DNA of 64,000 bases from JAUIAI01 sp041396585. Lineage in GTDB: Bacteria; Pseudomonadota; Gammaproteobacteria; Burkholderiales; Burkholderiaceae_E. This document shows positions 9,009-17,379 of this stretch, in pieces. Position 1 is the stretch's first letter, and each line of letters starts with the position of its first letter. The stretch covers positions 248,001-312,000 of the forward strand of contig JAWKYG010000001.1 in the NCBI GenBank assembly GCA_041396585.1, read 5' to 3'. Both the position numbers and the translations under genes were made by a program. The notes below the pieces were generated by a model. It was not told the DNA's origin, ran no database searches, and saw only the letters and a list, made by a program, of their open reading frames with translations.

Positions 9009-9849
9009 ATGAGTCTCGAATCCAGCACGCCCATCGAAGATGCGCGTGAAGACCGCCGTCCCGAATTCCGGGTCGCATTGTTTGGGCTGCAGTCGCGCTT
9101 TCAGCATGTGCTCGAGGTGGTCACCCGCCATGCCCGGCACAATCCGTATCGCTACCGGCTGGCCGACAACCGCAGTGCGCATGCGTTCGACATCGCGGTG
9201 GTGGACATGACCGCGGATGGCGGGCCTGAACTCGCCCAGACCCTGCAGCGCATGCTCAACGGGCGCCCGGTGGTGCGCGTCGGCCGCCGCTGTGACAGTA
9301 GCCGTGGTCGCGATGACGTGGTCGACAAGTCGTTCGCGCGTGAAGTGCTGGGTGCGCTGAATACCTTCGTCGAGAATCACCTCGGCCTGCCGGCGGCGGC
9401 CGATGGTGCCGCGGTGTCCTCGCGTCCGGTTCGCCCGCTCAAGCCACGTGCGCTGATCGTCGATGACAGCCCGACCGTGCGTCGCCAGCTGGCCGCAGCC
9501 CTGCATCAGATGGGCATGATCAGCGAATCGGTCGGCTCGGCCAGTGAGGCCCTGGACACCTTGCGCCGTGATGCGTATGACCTCGTCTTCGCCGACGTGG
9601 TGATGCCCGGTCAGGACGGCTACCAGCTCACGCGTGAGATCAAGCGCACGCAGTCGCTCAAAGGTGCCGGTGATCATTCTCACCAGTCGCTCGTCCCCCT
9701 TCGATCTGGCCCGAGGCGCACTGGCCGGTTGCAGCAGTTATCTGGTCAAGCCGGTCTCGCTGCAGTCGCTGCGCGATACCGTGCATCGCCAGCTGCAACG
9801 GATCGGCCCGCGCAGCGCAGCCAGCGAGGCCCTGCTCGGGGTGACCTGA
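9009..9849 (+). CDS. tandem (pseudo)receiver response regulator, frameshifted
   Basis: About 280 residues once one extra base is removed. Residues 1-125 look like a degenerate receiver fold (FRVALFGLQ, FDIAVVDMTAD, lysine-containing VDKSF). Residues about 148-265 are a true CheY-like receiver (ALIVDDSPTVRRQLAAAL, DLVFADVVMPGQDG with the acceptor Asp, VPVIILTSRSSP and YLVKPVS). There is no output domain, so it probably acts by protein contact. The frame breaks at about 9659-9662, where AAAGG should be AAGG. The second half continues in frame +1 to TGA at 9847-9849. Start ATG at 9009 with AGAGGAAT upstream. Partners are unknown. Confidence 0.75.
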
Positions 9850-9921
9850 TCGCGCACGGCCGCCGCCGTGCCGGCGGCGGCCGCGGCTCTTGGCTCTGGC
9901 ATCGTGCGAGTTCCGTGAATC

Positions 9922-10061
9922 GTCTCGCGACGGACGTTTCTCGTTGGATGTTTCGCGTCGGGCGTTTCTCGCTGGACGTCTCTCGTCGGACGTCTCTGGT
10001 CGTGCGTCTCTGGTCGTGCGTCTCTGGTCGTGCGTCTCTCGTCGGACGTCTCTCGTCAGCC
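9922..10061. repeat. 14-bp minisatellite, 10 copies
   Basis: Ten contiguous 14-bp units of consensus GTCTCTSGTCGKRC. Three consecutive units at 9992-10033 are identical; outer copies are diverged. It lies in the 450-bp non-coding gap between the receiver gene and efp. Both strands stay open across it because 14 is not a multiple of 3, but no coding bias is seen. Confidence 0.9.
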
Positions 10062-10125
10062 TTGTGCCGACCGCTGACTCGTGTGCGGCCATTCCTGTCC
10101 GGAGCCAGGCGTCCATCCCTGCGCT

Positions 10126-10179
10126 GGCAGGCGTGGCAGGCGTGGCAGGCTGGGCAGGCTGGGCAGGCTGGGCAGGCTG
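10126..10179. repeat. 9-bp tandem repeat, 6 copies
   Basis: Units of GGCAGGCGT (twice) then GGCAGGCTG (four times), followed by degenerate G-rich copies to about 10195. It is in the same non-coding gap as the 14-bp array and about 65 bp from it. Confidence 0.88.
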
Positions 10180-10208
10180 GGCGGGGCGGGCAGGGCGCTG
10201 CGGAGGCA

Positions 10209-10238
10209 AAATGGCCGAGGTTTCGACCTCGGCCATTT
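10209..10238. terminator. 13-bp perfect hairpin with TTCG loop (efp terminator)
   Basis: The stem AAATGGCCGAGGT (10209-10221) pairs perfectly with 10226-10238 around a TTCG tetraloop. It lies about 60 nt beyond the efp stop and beyond the repeat arrays from the receiver gene. A/T residues flank both sides, so it can terminate both strands. Confidence 0.8.
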
Positions 10239-10300
10239 CTCATTACCGTTGCCCGGTTCGCCGCTGCCGGCGCCGCCACCCCTTCCGTGAATCCGCCGGA

Positions 10301-10864
10301 TCAGGCCTTGACGCGGTTCTTGTACTCGTTGGTGCGGGTGTCCACCTCGACCTTGTCGCCGATATTCACGAAGGCCGGTACCTGGATCTCGAAGCCCGTG
10401 GGCGCCAGGCGGCCGGCTTCATCACCTTGCCACTGGTGTCGCCCTTGACGGCCGGCTCGGTGTATTCCACCTCGCGCACGACCGAATTCGGCATTTCAAC
10501 CGAGATGGCCTTGCCGTCGTAGAACACGACCTCGCAGGTCATGCCGTCGTCGAGGTAGTTGAGCGCATCGCCTCATGGAGTCGCCTTCGACCTCGTACTG
10601 GTTGTATTCATCATCCATGAACACGTACATCGGGTCGGCGAAGTAGGAGTAGGAGACCTCCTTGCGCTCGAGAACCTGCACCTCGAACTTTTCGTCGGCC
10701 TTGTACACGGTTTCGGTACCGGACCCGCTCAAGAGGTTCTTGAGCTTCATCTTGACGACCGCCGCATTGCGGCCGGATTTGTTGTATTCGGCACGTTGCA
10801 CGACCATGGGGTCGTTGCCAATCATGATCACGTTGCCGGTGCGAAGTTCCTGAGCTGTTTTCAT
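10301..10864 (-). CDS. efp: translation elongation factor P (two compensating frameshifts)
   Basis: EF-P relieves ribosome stalling at polyproline stretches. The N-terminal frame has AEYNKSGRNAAVVKMKLKNLL with Arg32 at the tip of domain I, the residue rhamnosylated by EarP, whose gene is next door. The expected domains II and III follow: MYVFMDDEYNQYEVEGD, then in the next frame NYLDDGMTCEVVFYDGK, then FEIQVPAFVNIGDKVEVDTRT and NEYKNRVKA. One extra base lies at about 10572 (SM-GDA) and one missing base at about 10411 (KPA-RLAP). They cancel, giving 187 residues, the usual length. Two compensating indels in such a conserved gene point to read error. Confidence 0.92.
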
Positions 10865-10883
10865 CGGTGCTTGCCGCGAGAAA

Positions 10884-12032
10884 CTAAACCCTAAATTGTA
10901 ATTGATCGCGCATAAACGCGCTTAGACGATTCATCAACGAAGTCTGGCCGGCCAGATGGCCACGCCAGCGGGTGTAGAGCGGGCGCAGCCACGGCAGGCG
11001 CGATACGAACGACGGCAGAATCTGCGCACAGTCGCCCCGGCCGCTCATCGACCACATCATGCGGCGAACCACGTCGGCGTCATCGGGAGCGGCGTTTTCC
11101 AGGAGCCGATCGAGAAAGGCCTGGAGTTTCACGTGATGGGCGTCATCGGCCTGTTGATAGGGCTGCCAGATCATTGGGTGTCCGGCCCATTGAGCGCGTA
11201 CCCAGGATTCCTCACCGCGCACCAGATTGACATCCGAACTCCAGAGCAGACGATCGAAATCGTCCTGGTCGAGCCAGTCGTGCGGCCACACGCGCATCTG
11301 GTCCTGGCCGGCCGGGCTTCCGAGGGCTTGATGCAGAGACCGGGCGATGAACACATCGACGGGCTGCGCGAGCCTGCCGAAGCCCTCGATCAGGTGCGCC
11401 AGCGGCTTGCCTGCGTAGCCGAACAGACAGACGCGCAAGCTTCCCGGCCGCCCCTGCAGCCCGTGTTGCAGCCGCCATTGTGCCGCCGCCCGGGCGCCGA
11501 ATGCCGCCTGGCGCGTGAACAGGTCGCGTTCCCGGAGCAGGCCGCCGCTGGCCGGCGTGAAGCCCGGGGTGAAGTACCACTCGATCGCGCCGTCCGTGGG
11601 CTTGATCGAGGGCAGGGCATGACAACCGTCCACCCAGGGTTCGGCTGTCAGATACTCGTAGCGGATCCAGGGCAGGCGGTGCTCGCCCACGTGCCGCCGT
11701 AACAGCGGCGGCAGTTCCGCCCCGATGGCGGCGATCAGCAGATCGCCTTCGGGGCGCTCGTCGCGCAGCCGCGCGCTATCGACCACCCGCACGGCAGGCG
11801 CCTGATGCAGCCAGGGGCGAAGTATCTCGGTCTGGTCGATCCAGAGGGTGACCCGGGCACCAATCTCGGCGTCCAGTTGTCGTGCCAGGCGCCAGCAGAT
11901 GCCGGCATCGCCGAAATTGTCGATCACCTGGCAGAGCAGGTCGATCTTTATGGGCGGCGGATCAGATCCGCCGCCGCTGACGCAGCCACGCAAGCTCGCT
12001 GATTCAGCCACGTGTCCGGCCACCGACTGCAA
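10884..12032 (-). CDS. earP: EF-P arginine rhamnosyltransferase EarP
   Basis: About 360-380 residues of the DUF2331/EarP glycosyltransferase family, which transfers rhamnose from dTDP-rhamnose to Arg32 of EF-P. The family start pattern CQVIDNFGDAGICWRLARQL is clear. Further on come PWIRYEYLTAEPWVDGCHALPS (read as YEYLTAEPW) and ARSLHQALG-like and DRLLWSSDVNLVRGEESWVRAQ segments (LLWSSDVNLVRGEES). It lies 19 nt upstream of efp on the same strand. The start is uncertain: the open frame begins with TTG at 12032, but homologous sequence begins only at about 11945, where an ATA (not ATG) stands. A 23-bp palindrome at 11952-11974 sits just before it. Confidence 0.9.
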   Translation of the reverse strand: MQSVAGHVAESASLRGCVSGGGSDPPPIKIDLLCQVIDNFGDAGICWRLARQLDAEIGARVTLWIDQTEILRPWLHQAPAVRVVDSARLRDERPEGDLLIAAIGAELPPLLRRHVGEHRLPWIRYEYLTAEPWVDGCHALPSIKPTDGAIEWYFTPGFTPASGGLLRERDLFTRQAAFGARAAAQWRLQHGLQGRPGSLRVCLFGYAGKPLAHLIEGFGRLAQPVDVFIARSLHQALGSPAGQDQMRVWPHDWLDQDDFDRLLWSSDVNLVRGEESWVRAQWAGHPMIWQPYQQADDAHHVKLQAFLDRLLENAAPDDADVVRRMMWSMSGRGDCAQILPSFVSRLPWLRPLYTRWRGHLAGQTSLMNRLSAFMRDQLQFRV

Positions 12033-12040
12033 CGCCGGCG

Positions 12041-12307
12041 TCAGTCACCGAAGAGGTCATCGAGACGCCTGCGCGCGGAGTCGGTGTCGACCTGCCGCTC
12101 GCCGGGCTCCAGCGCATATTCCTCTTCTATCCGGTCCTCGTAGAAGCTGGCCGGATTCGGCGCGCTGAGCAGGCGCTGCCAGACATCGGGCGGTACGTTC
12201 TTGAAGCGCTTGACCTGGCGATCGACGAACTCGATTTCGAGCACCCGGGTTCGCTCGTCATAGTCGGCCGCGCGCAGGCGGCCGCCGTGCAGGCGGCGCA
12301 TCGACAT
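12041..12307 (-). CDS. KTSC domain protein
   Basis: An 88-residue soluble protein. Residues 10-66 fit the KTSC domain: a short beta-rich module with YDERTRVLEIEFVDRQVKRF, NVPPDVWQRLLSAPNP and SFYEDRIEEEY. Its role is not established; some lysyl-tRNA synthetases carry it. The ATG overlaps the stop of the upstream SDR gene by one base (TAATG), so the two are translationally coupled. earP lies 9 nt downstream, so SDR-KTSC-earP-efp may be one transcript. Confidence 0.82.
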   Translation of the reverse strand: MSMRRLHGGRLRAADYDERTRVLEIEFVDRQVKRFKNVPPDVWQRLLSAPNPASFYEDRIEEEYALEPGERQVDTDSARRRLDDLFGD

Positions 12308-13071
12308 TACTTCGGCGCCATGCGGATCGCGCCGTCCAGTCGGACGGTCTCGCCATTGAGCATGGTATTGGCGAAGATCTGTCCGACGAAGTTCGCATAC
12401 TCCTCGGGGCGGCCAAGGCGAGGCGGGAACGGCACTTGTTTGCCCAGCGACTCCTGGGCGGCTTCGGGCAGGCCCTGCAGTAACGGCGTCAGGAACAGCC
12501 CCGGCGCAATCGTGACCACGCGGATACCGTCACGGGCGAGGTCGCGCGCGATCGGCAGGGTCATGCCAACGATTCCGCCCTTGGAGGCCGAGTAGGCGGC
12601 CTGACCGATCTGGCCGTCGAATGCAGCCACCGAAGCAGTGTTGACGATGACCCCGCGTTCGCCCTCGGCATTGGCGTCGTGGGCTGCCATGGCAGCGGCG
12701 GCCAGGCGGATCATGTTGAACGTGCCGATCAGATTGACCTGAATCACCCGGGTGAAGTTCTCCAGCGGGAGCGGGCCGTCGCGCCCGATCGTCTTGCCCG
12801 GCGTACCGATCCCGGCGCAATTCACCAGGCCGACCAACGTGCCCATGGCGCTTGCCGCATCCACGGCGGCCTTGGCATCGGTCTCGTCGGCGACATTGCA
12901 GCGAACGAAGCCAACGCCGCCACCCAGCTCGGCGGCCAGTTCGTTGCCAAGCTTTTCATTGAGGTCGGCGATCAACACCTTCCCGCCAGCCGCTGCAATC
13001 AACCTCGTGGTGGCCGCGCCGAGGCCGGAGGCTCCACCAGTGACGATGGTGACATTGTCTTTGAACTGCAT
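12307..13071 (-). CDS. SDR dehydrogenase, 3-hydroxyacyl-CoA dehydrogenase type II-like
   Basis: A 254-residue short-chain dehydrogenase close to the HSD10/3-hydroxy-2-methylbutyryl-CoA dehydrogenase group, which acts in fatty-acid and branched-chain acyl-CoA oxidation with NAD+. The nucleotide motif TGGASGLGAAT is near residue 11, NCAGIG at about 90, and the catalytic Ser (NTASVAAF) and YSASKGG follow. Also typical are the APGLFLTPLLQGLP and VPFPPRLGRPEEYA stretches. It is first in the apparent operon and preceded by the terminator at 13085-13113. Substrate range is inferred from family. Confidence 0.88.
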   Translation of the reverse strand: MQFKDNVTIVTGGASGLGAATTRLIAAAGGKVLIADLNEKLGNELAAELGGGVGFVRCNVADETDAKAAVDAASAMGTLVGLVNCAGIGTPGKTIGRDGPLPLENFTRVIQVNLIGTFNMIRLAAAAMAAHDANAEGERGVIVNTASVAAFDGQIGQAAYSASKGGIVGMTLPIARDLARDGIRVVTIAPGLFLTPLLQGLPEAAQESLGKQVPFPPRLGRPEEYANFVGQIFANTMLNGETVRLDGAIRMAPK

Positions 13072-13084
13072 GCTTCACTCCCGA

Positions 13085-13113
13085 GAAAAAAAAACGGAGA
13101 CCTGGGGTCTCCG
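13085..13113 (-). terminator. intrinsic terminator after the hppA/OmpA gene
   Basis: On the minus strand, a stem CGGAGAC/GTCTCCG (13095-13113) with a 5-nt loop is followed by a run of 10 T residues (A at 13085-13094). It is about 110 nt past the stop of the OmpA-domain frame. Confidence 0.85.
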
Positions 13114-13223
13114 CCGACGTTTGTTCAGAGCAGGGGCGCGACGCAGACCCGCGCCGTCGTTACCCTGCATACATCACGGCCCCCGCTGAATGCCCCTGGC
13201 CGCATGGCAGCCAGGGGATGTCA

Positions 13224-16200
13224 TCAACGGATCGGCGTCACGTCGACACGGCGTGCCTGCCAGGACTGGCCCGGAGCCGCTTCGATCTGCTGCGGTTCGA
13301 TCATCTGGATCTGCGCAGCGGGGACACCGAGATCAACCAACAGGGCACGGACATTTTCGGCACGTGCCTGCGACAGGCGCGCATTGGTCTCCGCATTGCC
13401 GGTGCCATCCGTGAAACCGGTCAGGCCGAGGCGGCGATCCTGGCCGGCCTTGGCCCATTCGGCAAGCGCAGCCAGATCGCTCGCCGCCCGACTCAGCACC
13501 GTGGCACTAGAGATTCGGAAGTAGGCACTCTTCACCTCGGGGATGTCGGCGCCGGAAACTGCCTGAACCTGATCTCCGCGCAGCATCCGGGGACCGTTCG
13601 CGGGTGTCTCGCTCTGGGCAGCCGGTACGGGTGCTTCGGCTGCCGAAGCCGCTTGCGTGGCCGGGGCGGCCGGTTGCACGGCCGCGGCCGGCGCCGCGGG
13701 TTCGGCCGCCGGAGCGGTGGCCGGCGCAGTGCTTGCCGATGCCGGGGCAGGGGATTCCACTTTCGGTTCGGCCACCGGCGCGGCAAGTGCCATCACCGGC
13801 TGGGTGCTCGAACTCAGCTTGCTGCCTGCCTGCTGTGCCTTCTCGGCCGCAGAGTTCAAGGCAGCCGTGGCCTTCTCGGCGGCCTGTGAGGCGGCCTGGG
13901 CGGCGGCACCGGCAGAGCCGAGCGAGCCCGCAACCTGGCGGGCGGTATCGCTGGCCGAGGCCAGCTGACCCGCCGCCTCATTAGCGGTCTTGGAAGCCGC
14001 ACTAAGGCCTGAGACGGTCTGACCGGCAGCGTCGGACGCCGAGTTCAGCGTGTCCAGCGTCTTGGCCGCAGCATCTGCGACGGCCGACAGACCGGCGCTC
14101 GACTTACTGGCCGAATCAGCTGCCGCACTGAGGCTCGCGGTACTCGATCTGGCCGATTCGGTGGCCGCGCCCAGTCCGGAAGTTGCCGTCTTGGCCGCCT
14201 CTCCGGCGTCGCTCAGGCCGTTAGCCGCAGCATTGGCGGATTCCGCGGCCGAGCCAAGCGCACTGGTGGCCTTGCCGGCGGCGTCGGCGCCCGAACCGAG
14301 CCCCGCACTGGCGGCCTTGGCCGCTTCCGAAGTTGCGGCCAGCGCACCAGAAGCCTGGGAGGCCGACTCGGCGGCCGCGTTCAGGCCGGCGGTTGCCTTG
14401 GCGGCGGCCTCACGTGCGCTTTCCAGCCCACCGGCGGCCGCGGTGACCTGCTCCGAGGCGCTGGTGATCGCTGTGCTTGCCTTGCTGGCGGCCTCGCCAA
14501 CCGATTGCGCTGCGCTGGTCAGGCTGCTGGTCGCGCCCGACACCGACTCGCCCGCGCTAGAGATCCGGCTGGTGAGACTGCTGGTTGCGGTGTCGACCGA
14601 ACCGGAGGCGGCGACCAGCTTGTCAGTGGCGGCGGTCACCGCATCGGCGGCCGAAGCGAGCCTGGTGGACGTCCCGCTGAGCGTCTCGGCAGCACCTGCG
14701 GCAACCTCGGCCGACTGGCCGACTCTGGTGACGACGCTGGTCGCGTCAGATGCCGCCGAGGTCATGGTCTCGGCGGCGCTGCCTGCAGCACTTGCCGCCT
14801 GGCCGAGCTTCTCGGTTGCGCCGGTCACAGCCTGCGTGGCCGCGGCCAATGTGTTGCCAAGGCTCTCGCCGGCCTGGGTCACCGAGCCGGAAGCAGCGGA
14901 AAGCTTCTCGGTGGCACCTGCAACCGTGGCCGTGGCGTCGGCCAGTGCTGCGGTGGCGCCCGAGGCGGCATCCGTGAGTTTGCCGGCCGCACCATTCACC
15001 GCACTGGCTGCATCGGCCAGTGCGACGGTTGCGCCGGAGGCAGCCTCGGTGAGTTTGCCTGTGGCCTCCGATACCGCACCCGAGGCAGCGTTGAGCTGTT
15101 CCGTGCTCTGACCGACCGTGGTCGCGGCCGCGGCCAGCTTGTCGCTGGTGCCGGCCAGGGTTTCGGAGGTGCCCGCCAAAGTCTGGGCGGCACCGGTCGC
15201 GGCCTCGGCCGACTGAGACACCTTGGCAACGACATCGGCCGCACCCGAGGCGGCGCTGTTCATGGTCTGTGCTGCCTGCGTGGCCTGCGTGGCAGACTGA
15301 CCAAGCTGCTGGGCAGCCGAGGCAATGGATTCATTGGCGGCGCCGATCGTGGCACCGGCTTCGGTGATCTGTCGGGCACTTGCCTGCGCGGCGGTGGCCG
15401 CCTCGCCCAACTGGCTGGCTGCCTGCGTCGTGCGCTCGGCGGCATTGTCGGCCGCACCGGCCGCTTTCTGCGCGAAGTTGGCTGCAGTCTGGGCAGATTC
15501 GGCAGCCGACTTCACGGAGCCGACCGCAGTGGCAACCGCGGCGGAGAGTTCGCCGGTCATGCGCTCGGCCAGGGTGCTCGCCTGCGCCTTCGATTGTTCG
15601 GTGCTCGAGCCGATCAGGCCAACGGCCTCGGTACTCGCGGAGGTGATGCTCTGCCTGGCGCTCGCGGCGGCTTCGGTGGCAGCGGTGGCTGCCAGGCTGA
15701 CGGCCTGCGCGGCTTTCTCGCCAGCGCTGCCGATGGAATTTGCGGCCTCGCCGATGCGAGCCTCGGTAGCGCCGACCGACTCGGTCAGGCGCGAATTGGC
15801 GGCCTCCAGGGCCTGACTGTTTTGCGCCATCTTCTCACTGGCGGCCTGCACGGCTGCCGCGGCCTCGCGCGCGGCAGCGGCGGCTTCGCCGGCGGTCTTG
15901 GCGGCTTCAGAGGCGGTCTTGGCCGCCTCTACCGCGGCCGAGGCCGCGGCATTGGCCGAGCCAGCGGCCGCTTCATTCACCTGCTGCGCGCCGGCCTGGG
16001 CGGCCGAGGCGCGATCCGCCTCGGCAGCGCGCTTCTCGGCCGCGGCGGCGCCTGCTGTGCCGATCGCCTCGGCTGCCTTGCCGGCAGCCTCACCGATCGC
16101 CTGGCTGGCGCCAGAGCTGGCTTCGCCGACGCGACTGGCCGCCGCCTCGGCAGCTTCGCCCATCTTGGCCGCGGCCGCGCCACTGGCTTCGCCAAGCTTC

Positions 16201-17379
16201 GCGGCGGCAGCGTCGCTGGCCTGACCGACTTTCTCGGCGGCAGCATTGCCTGCCTGACCGACCTTCTCGGCCGCGGCTTCACTGGCCTGGCCGACCTTCG
16301 CTACGGCAGCATCACCTGCCTCGCCGACTTTGGCGGCGGCATTCTGGCTGGCCTCACCGATGCTGGCGGCGGCCGCCTGGGCGGCTTCGCTCGCCTTGGT
16401 CGCGACCATGTCGCCAGCCTCGGCGACCCGCGCGGCCGCGGCATTGCCGGCATCGCCGGACTGTGTGGCGGCGGCGCTGCTCGCTTCCCCGATACGGGCC
16501 GCAGCGCCGTCGGCAGCCTGACCGATCTGCGTGGCTGCCGCTTGCGCGGCCTGGCCGAGCGCGCTGGCGGCGTCGTCAGCCTTGCCGGTGGCCGCGTCCA
16601 GCGACGATGCGACCTGAGTGGCCGAAGCCGCTGCATCGCGCGCGGCCTGGGCCGCAGAGCCGGCCGACTGCGCCGCCTCCCGAGCCGCGGCAACCGCCTG
16701 CTCGACCGTGGCGGTCAGGGTGCCGGTATCGTGCGCGGCCATCAGCCCGACCGGTGCGCTCGATGGCGCCGGTGCTGCCGGAGCCTCGGCCACGGCGGCC
16801 TTGGGCGCGCCCGCTACCACGGCGAGCGCGTTGTCGCTCATCTCGGTGACCTTCCTGGCGGCGGCAGCGGTCGACGTAGCCATGGTGGACGCGGTGCCCG
16901 CGGCTGCCAGCGCGGCAGTGGCCGCGTCTTTGGCTGCTCCAGCGGCATTGATTGCGCTGTCCGTCACCTTGTCGGCCATTGCGATCGCGGTCGACATTTG
17001 CGCCACGACCTCACCGGCCTTCTCGGAGGCGGTCTTCGCATGGTCGCTGGCGGACTCGAACGAGCCCAGGATGGAGTCGCTCGAGCTTTGAATCTTGGAG
17101 CTCAGGCCGGCAACGGTCTCGCCGAACTTCGTGCCTTGCTCATCGACCTTCTGGGAGAGCGTGGCGAGGGACTGATCGACGGCGGCGATGACATCGCTGG
17201 TCTTGCCGGCGGCCTCGGTGGCGCGCCCGGCAATGGCCTCGGCGGCCTGATTGGCCTGATCGATGTTGGCGGCCAGCGTATCGACCTTGGCGACGCTGGC
17301 GTTGATCGAGGCATTGGCCTTGTCGATCTGTTCGCTGACATTGCCGGCCTGGGCAACGGCATTGCTGACCGTTTCGAAG
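13224..17379 (-). CDS. Ala-rich repeat region with C-terminal OmpA domain (rest of hppA fusion)
   Basis: This frame is open from 17379, with no stop, to TGA at 13224. The first in-frame start-like codon is at 17006, with no clear ribosome site. It joins the pyrophosphatase frame if one G is restored at 17379-17381, giving one product of 2,206 residues. The region holds helix-forming Ala-rich sequence (over 40% Ala by eye), a block of 11-residue repeats (16040-16560), a block of 14-residue repeats (13885-14400) and a Pro/Ala linker (about 13600-13800). The last 110 residues are an OmpA-type peptidoglycan-binding domain: GFTDGTGNAETN, LSQARAENVRALL, with the Asp and Arg that hold diaminopimelate in this family. 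No signal peptide of its own is seen, so export would depend on the pyrophosphatase part. Confidence 0.85.
13885..14400 (-). repeat. 14-residue (42-bp) protein repeats, about 12 copies
   Basis: In the translated frame the pattern xLxxAxxxAxxxxx recurs every 14 residues: for example GLGSGADAAGKATS, ALGSAAESANAAAN, GLSDAGEAAKTATS and GLGAATESARSSTA. Fourteen residues equal two heptads, the spacing of left-handed coiled coils. Boundaries are approximate. Confidence 0.75.
16040..16560 (-). repeat. 11-residue (33-bp) hendecad repeats, about 15 copies
   Basis: Consecutive 11-residue units of type AAKVGEASDAA: AARIGEASSAA, AASIGEASQNA, AAKVGEAGDAA, AEKVGQAGNAA, AAKLGEASGAA, AAKMGEAAEAA, ASRVGEASSGA. 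Hendecad spacing is typical of right-handed coiled coils and amphipathic helices of LEA or apolipoprotein type. Copies differ at wobble positions, so the array is old rather than a recent slippage product. Confidence 0.8.

Noticed and set aside
9922..10195. CRISPR array
   Set aside because: Units are 14 bp and 9 bp, directly contiguous without spacers, and no cas genes are present.
10608..10864. Truncated EF-P as a real shortened protein
   Set aside because: Conserved domains II and III follow in the other frame and are restored by two compensating one-base changes.
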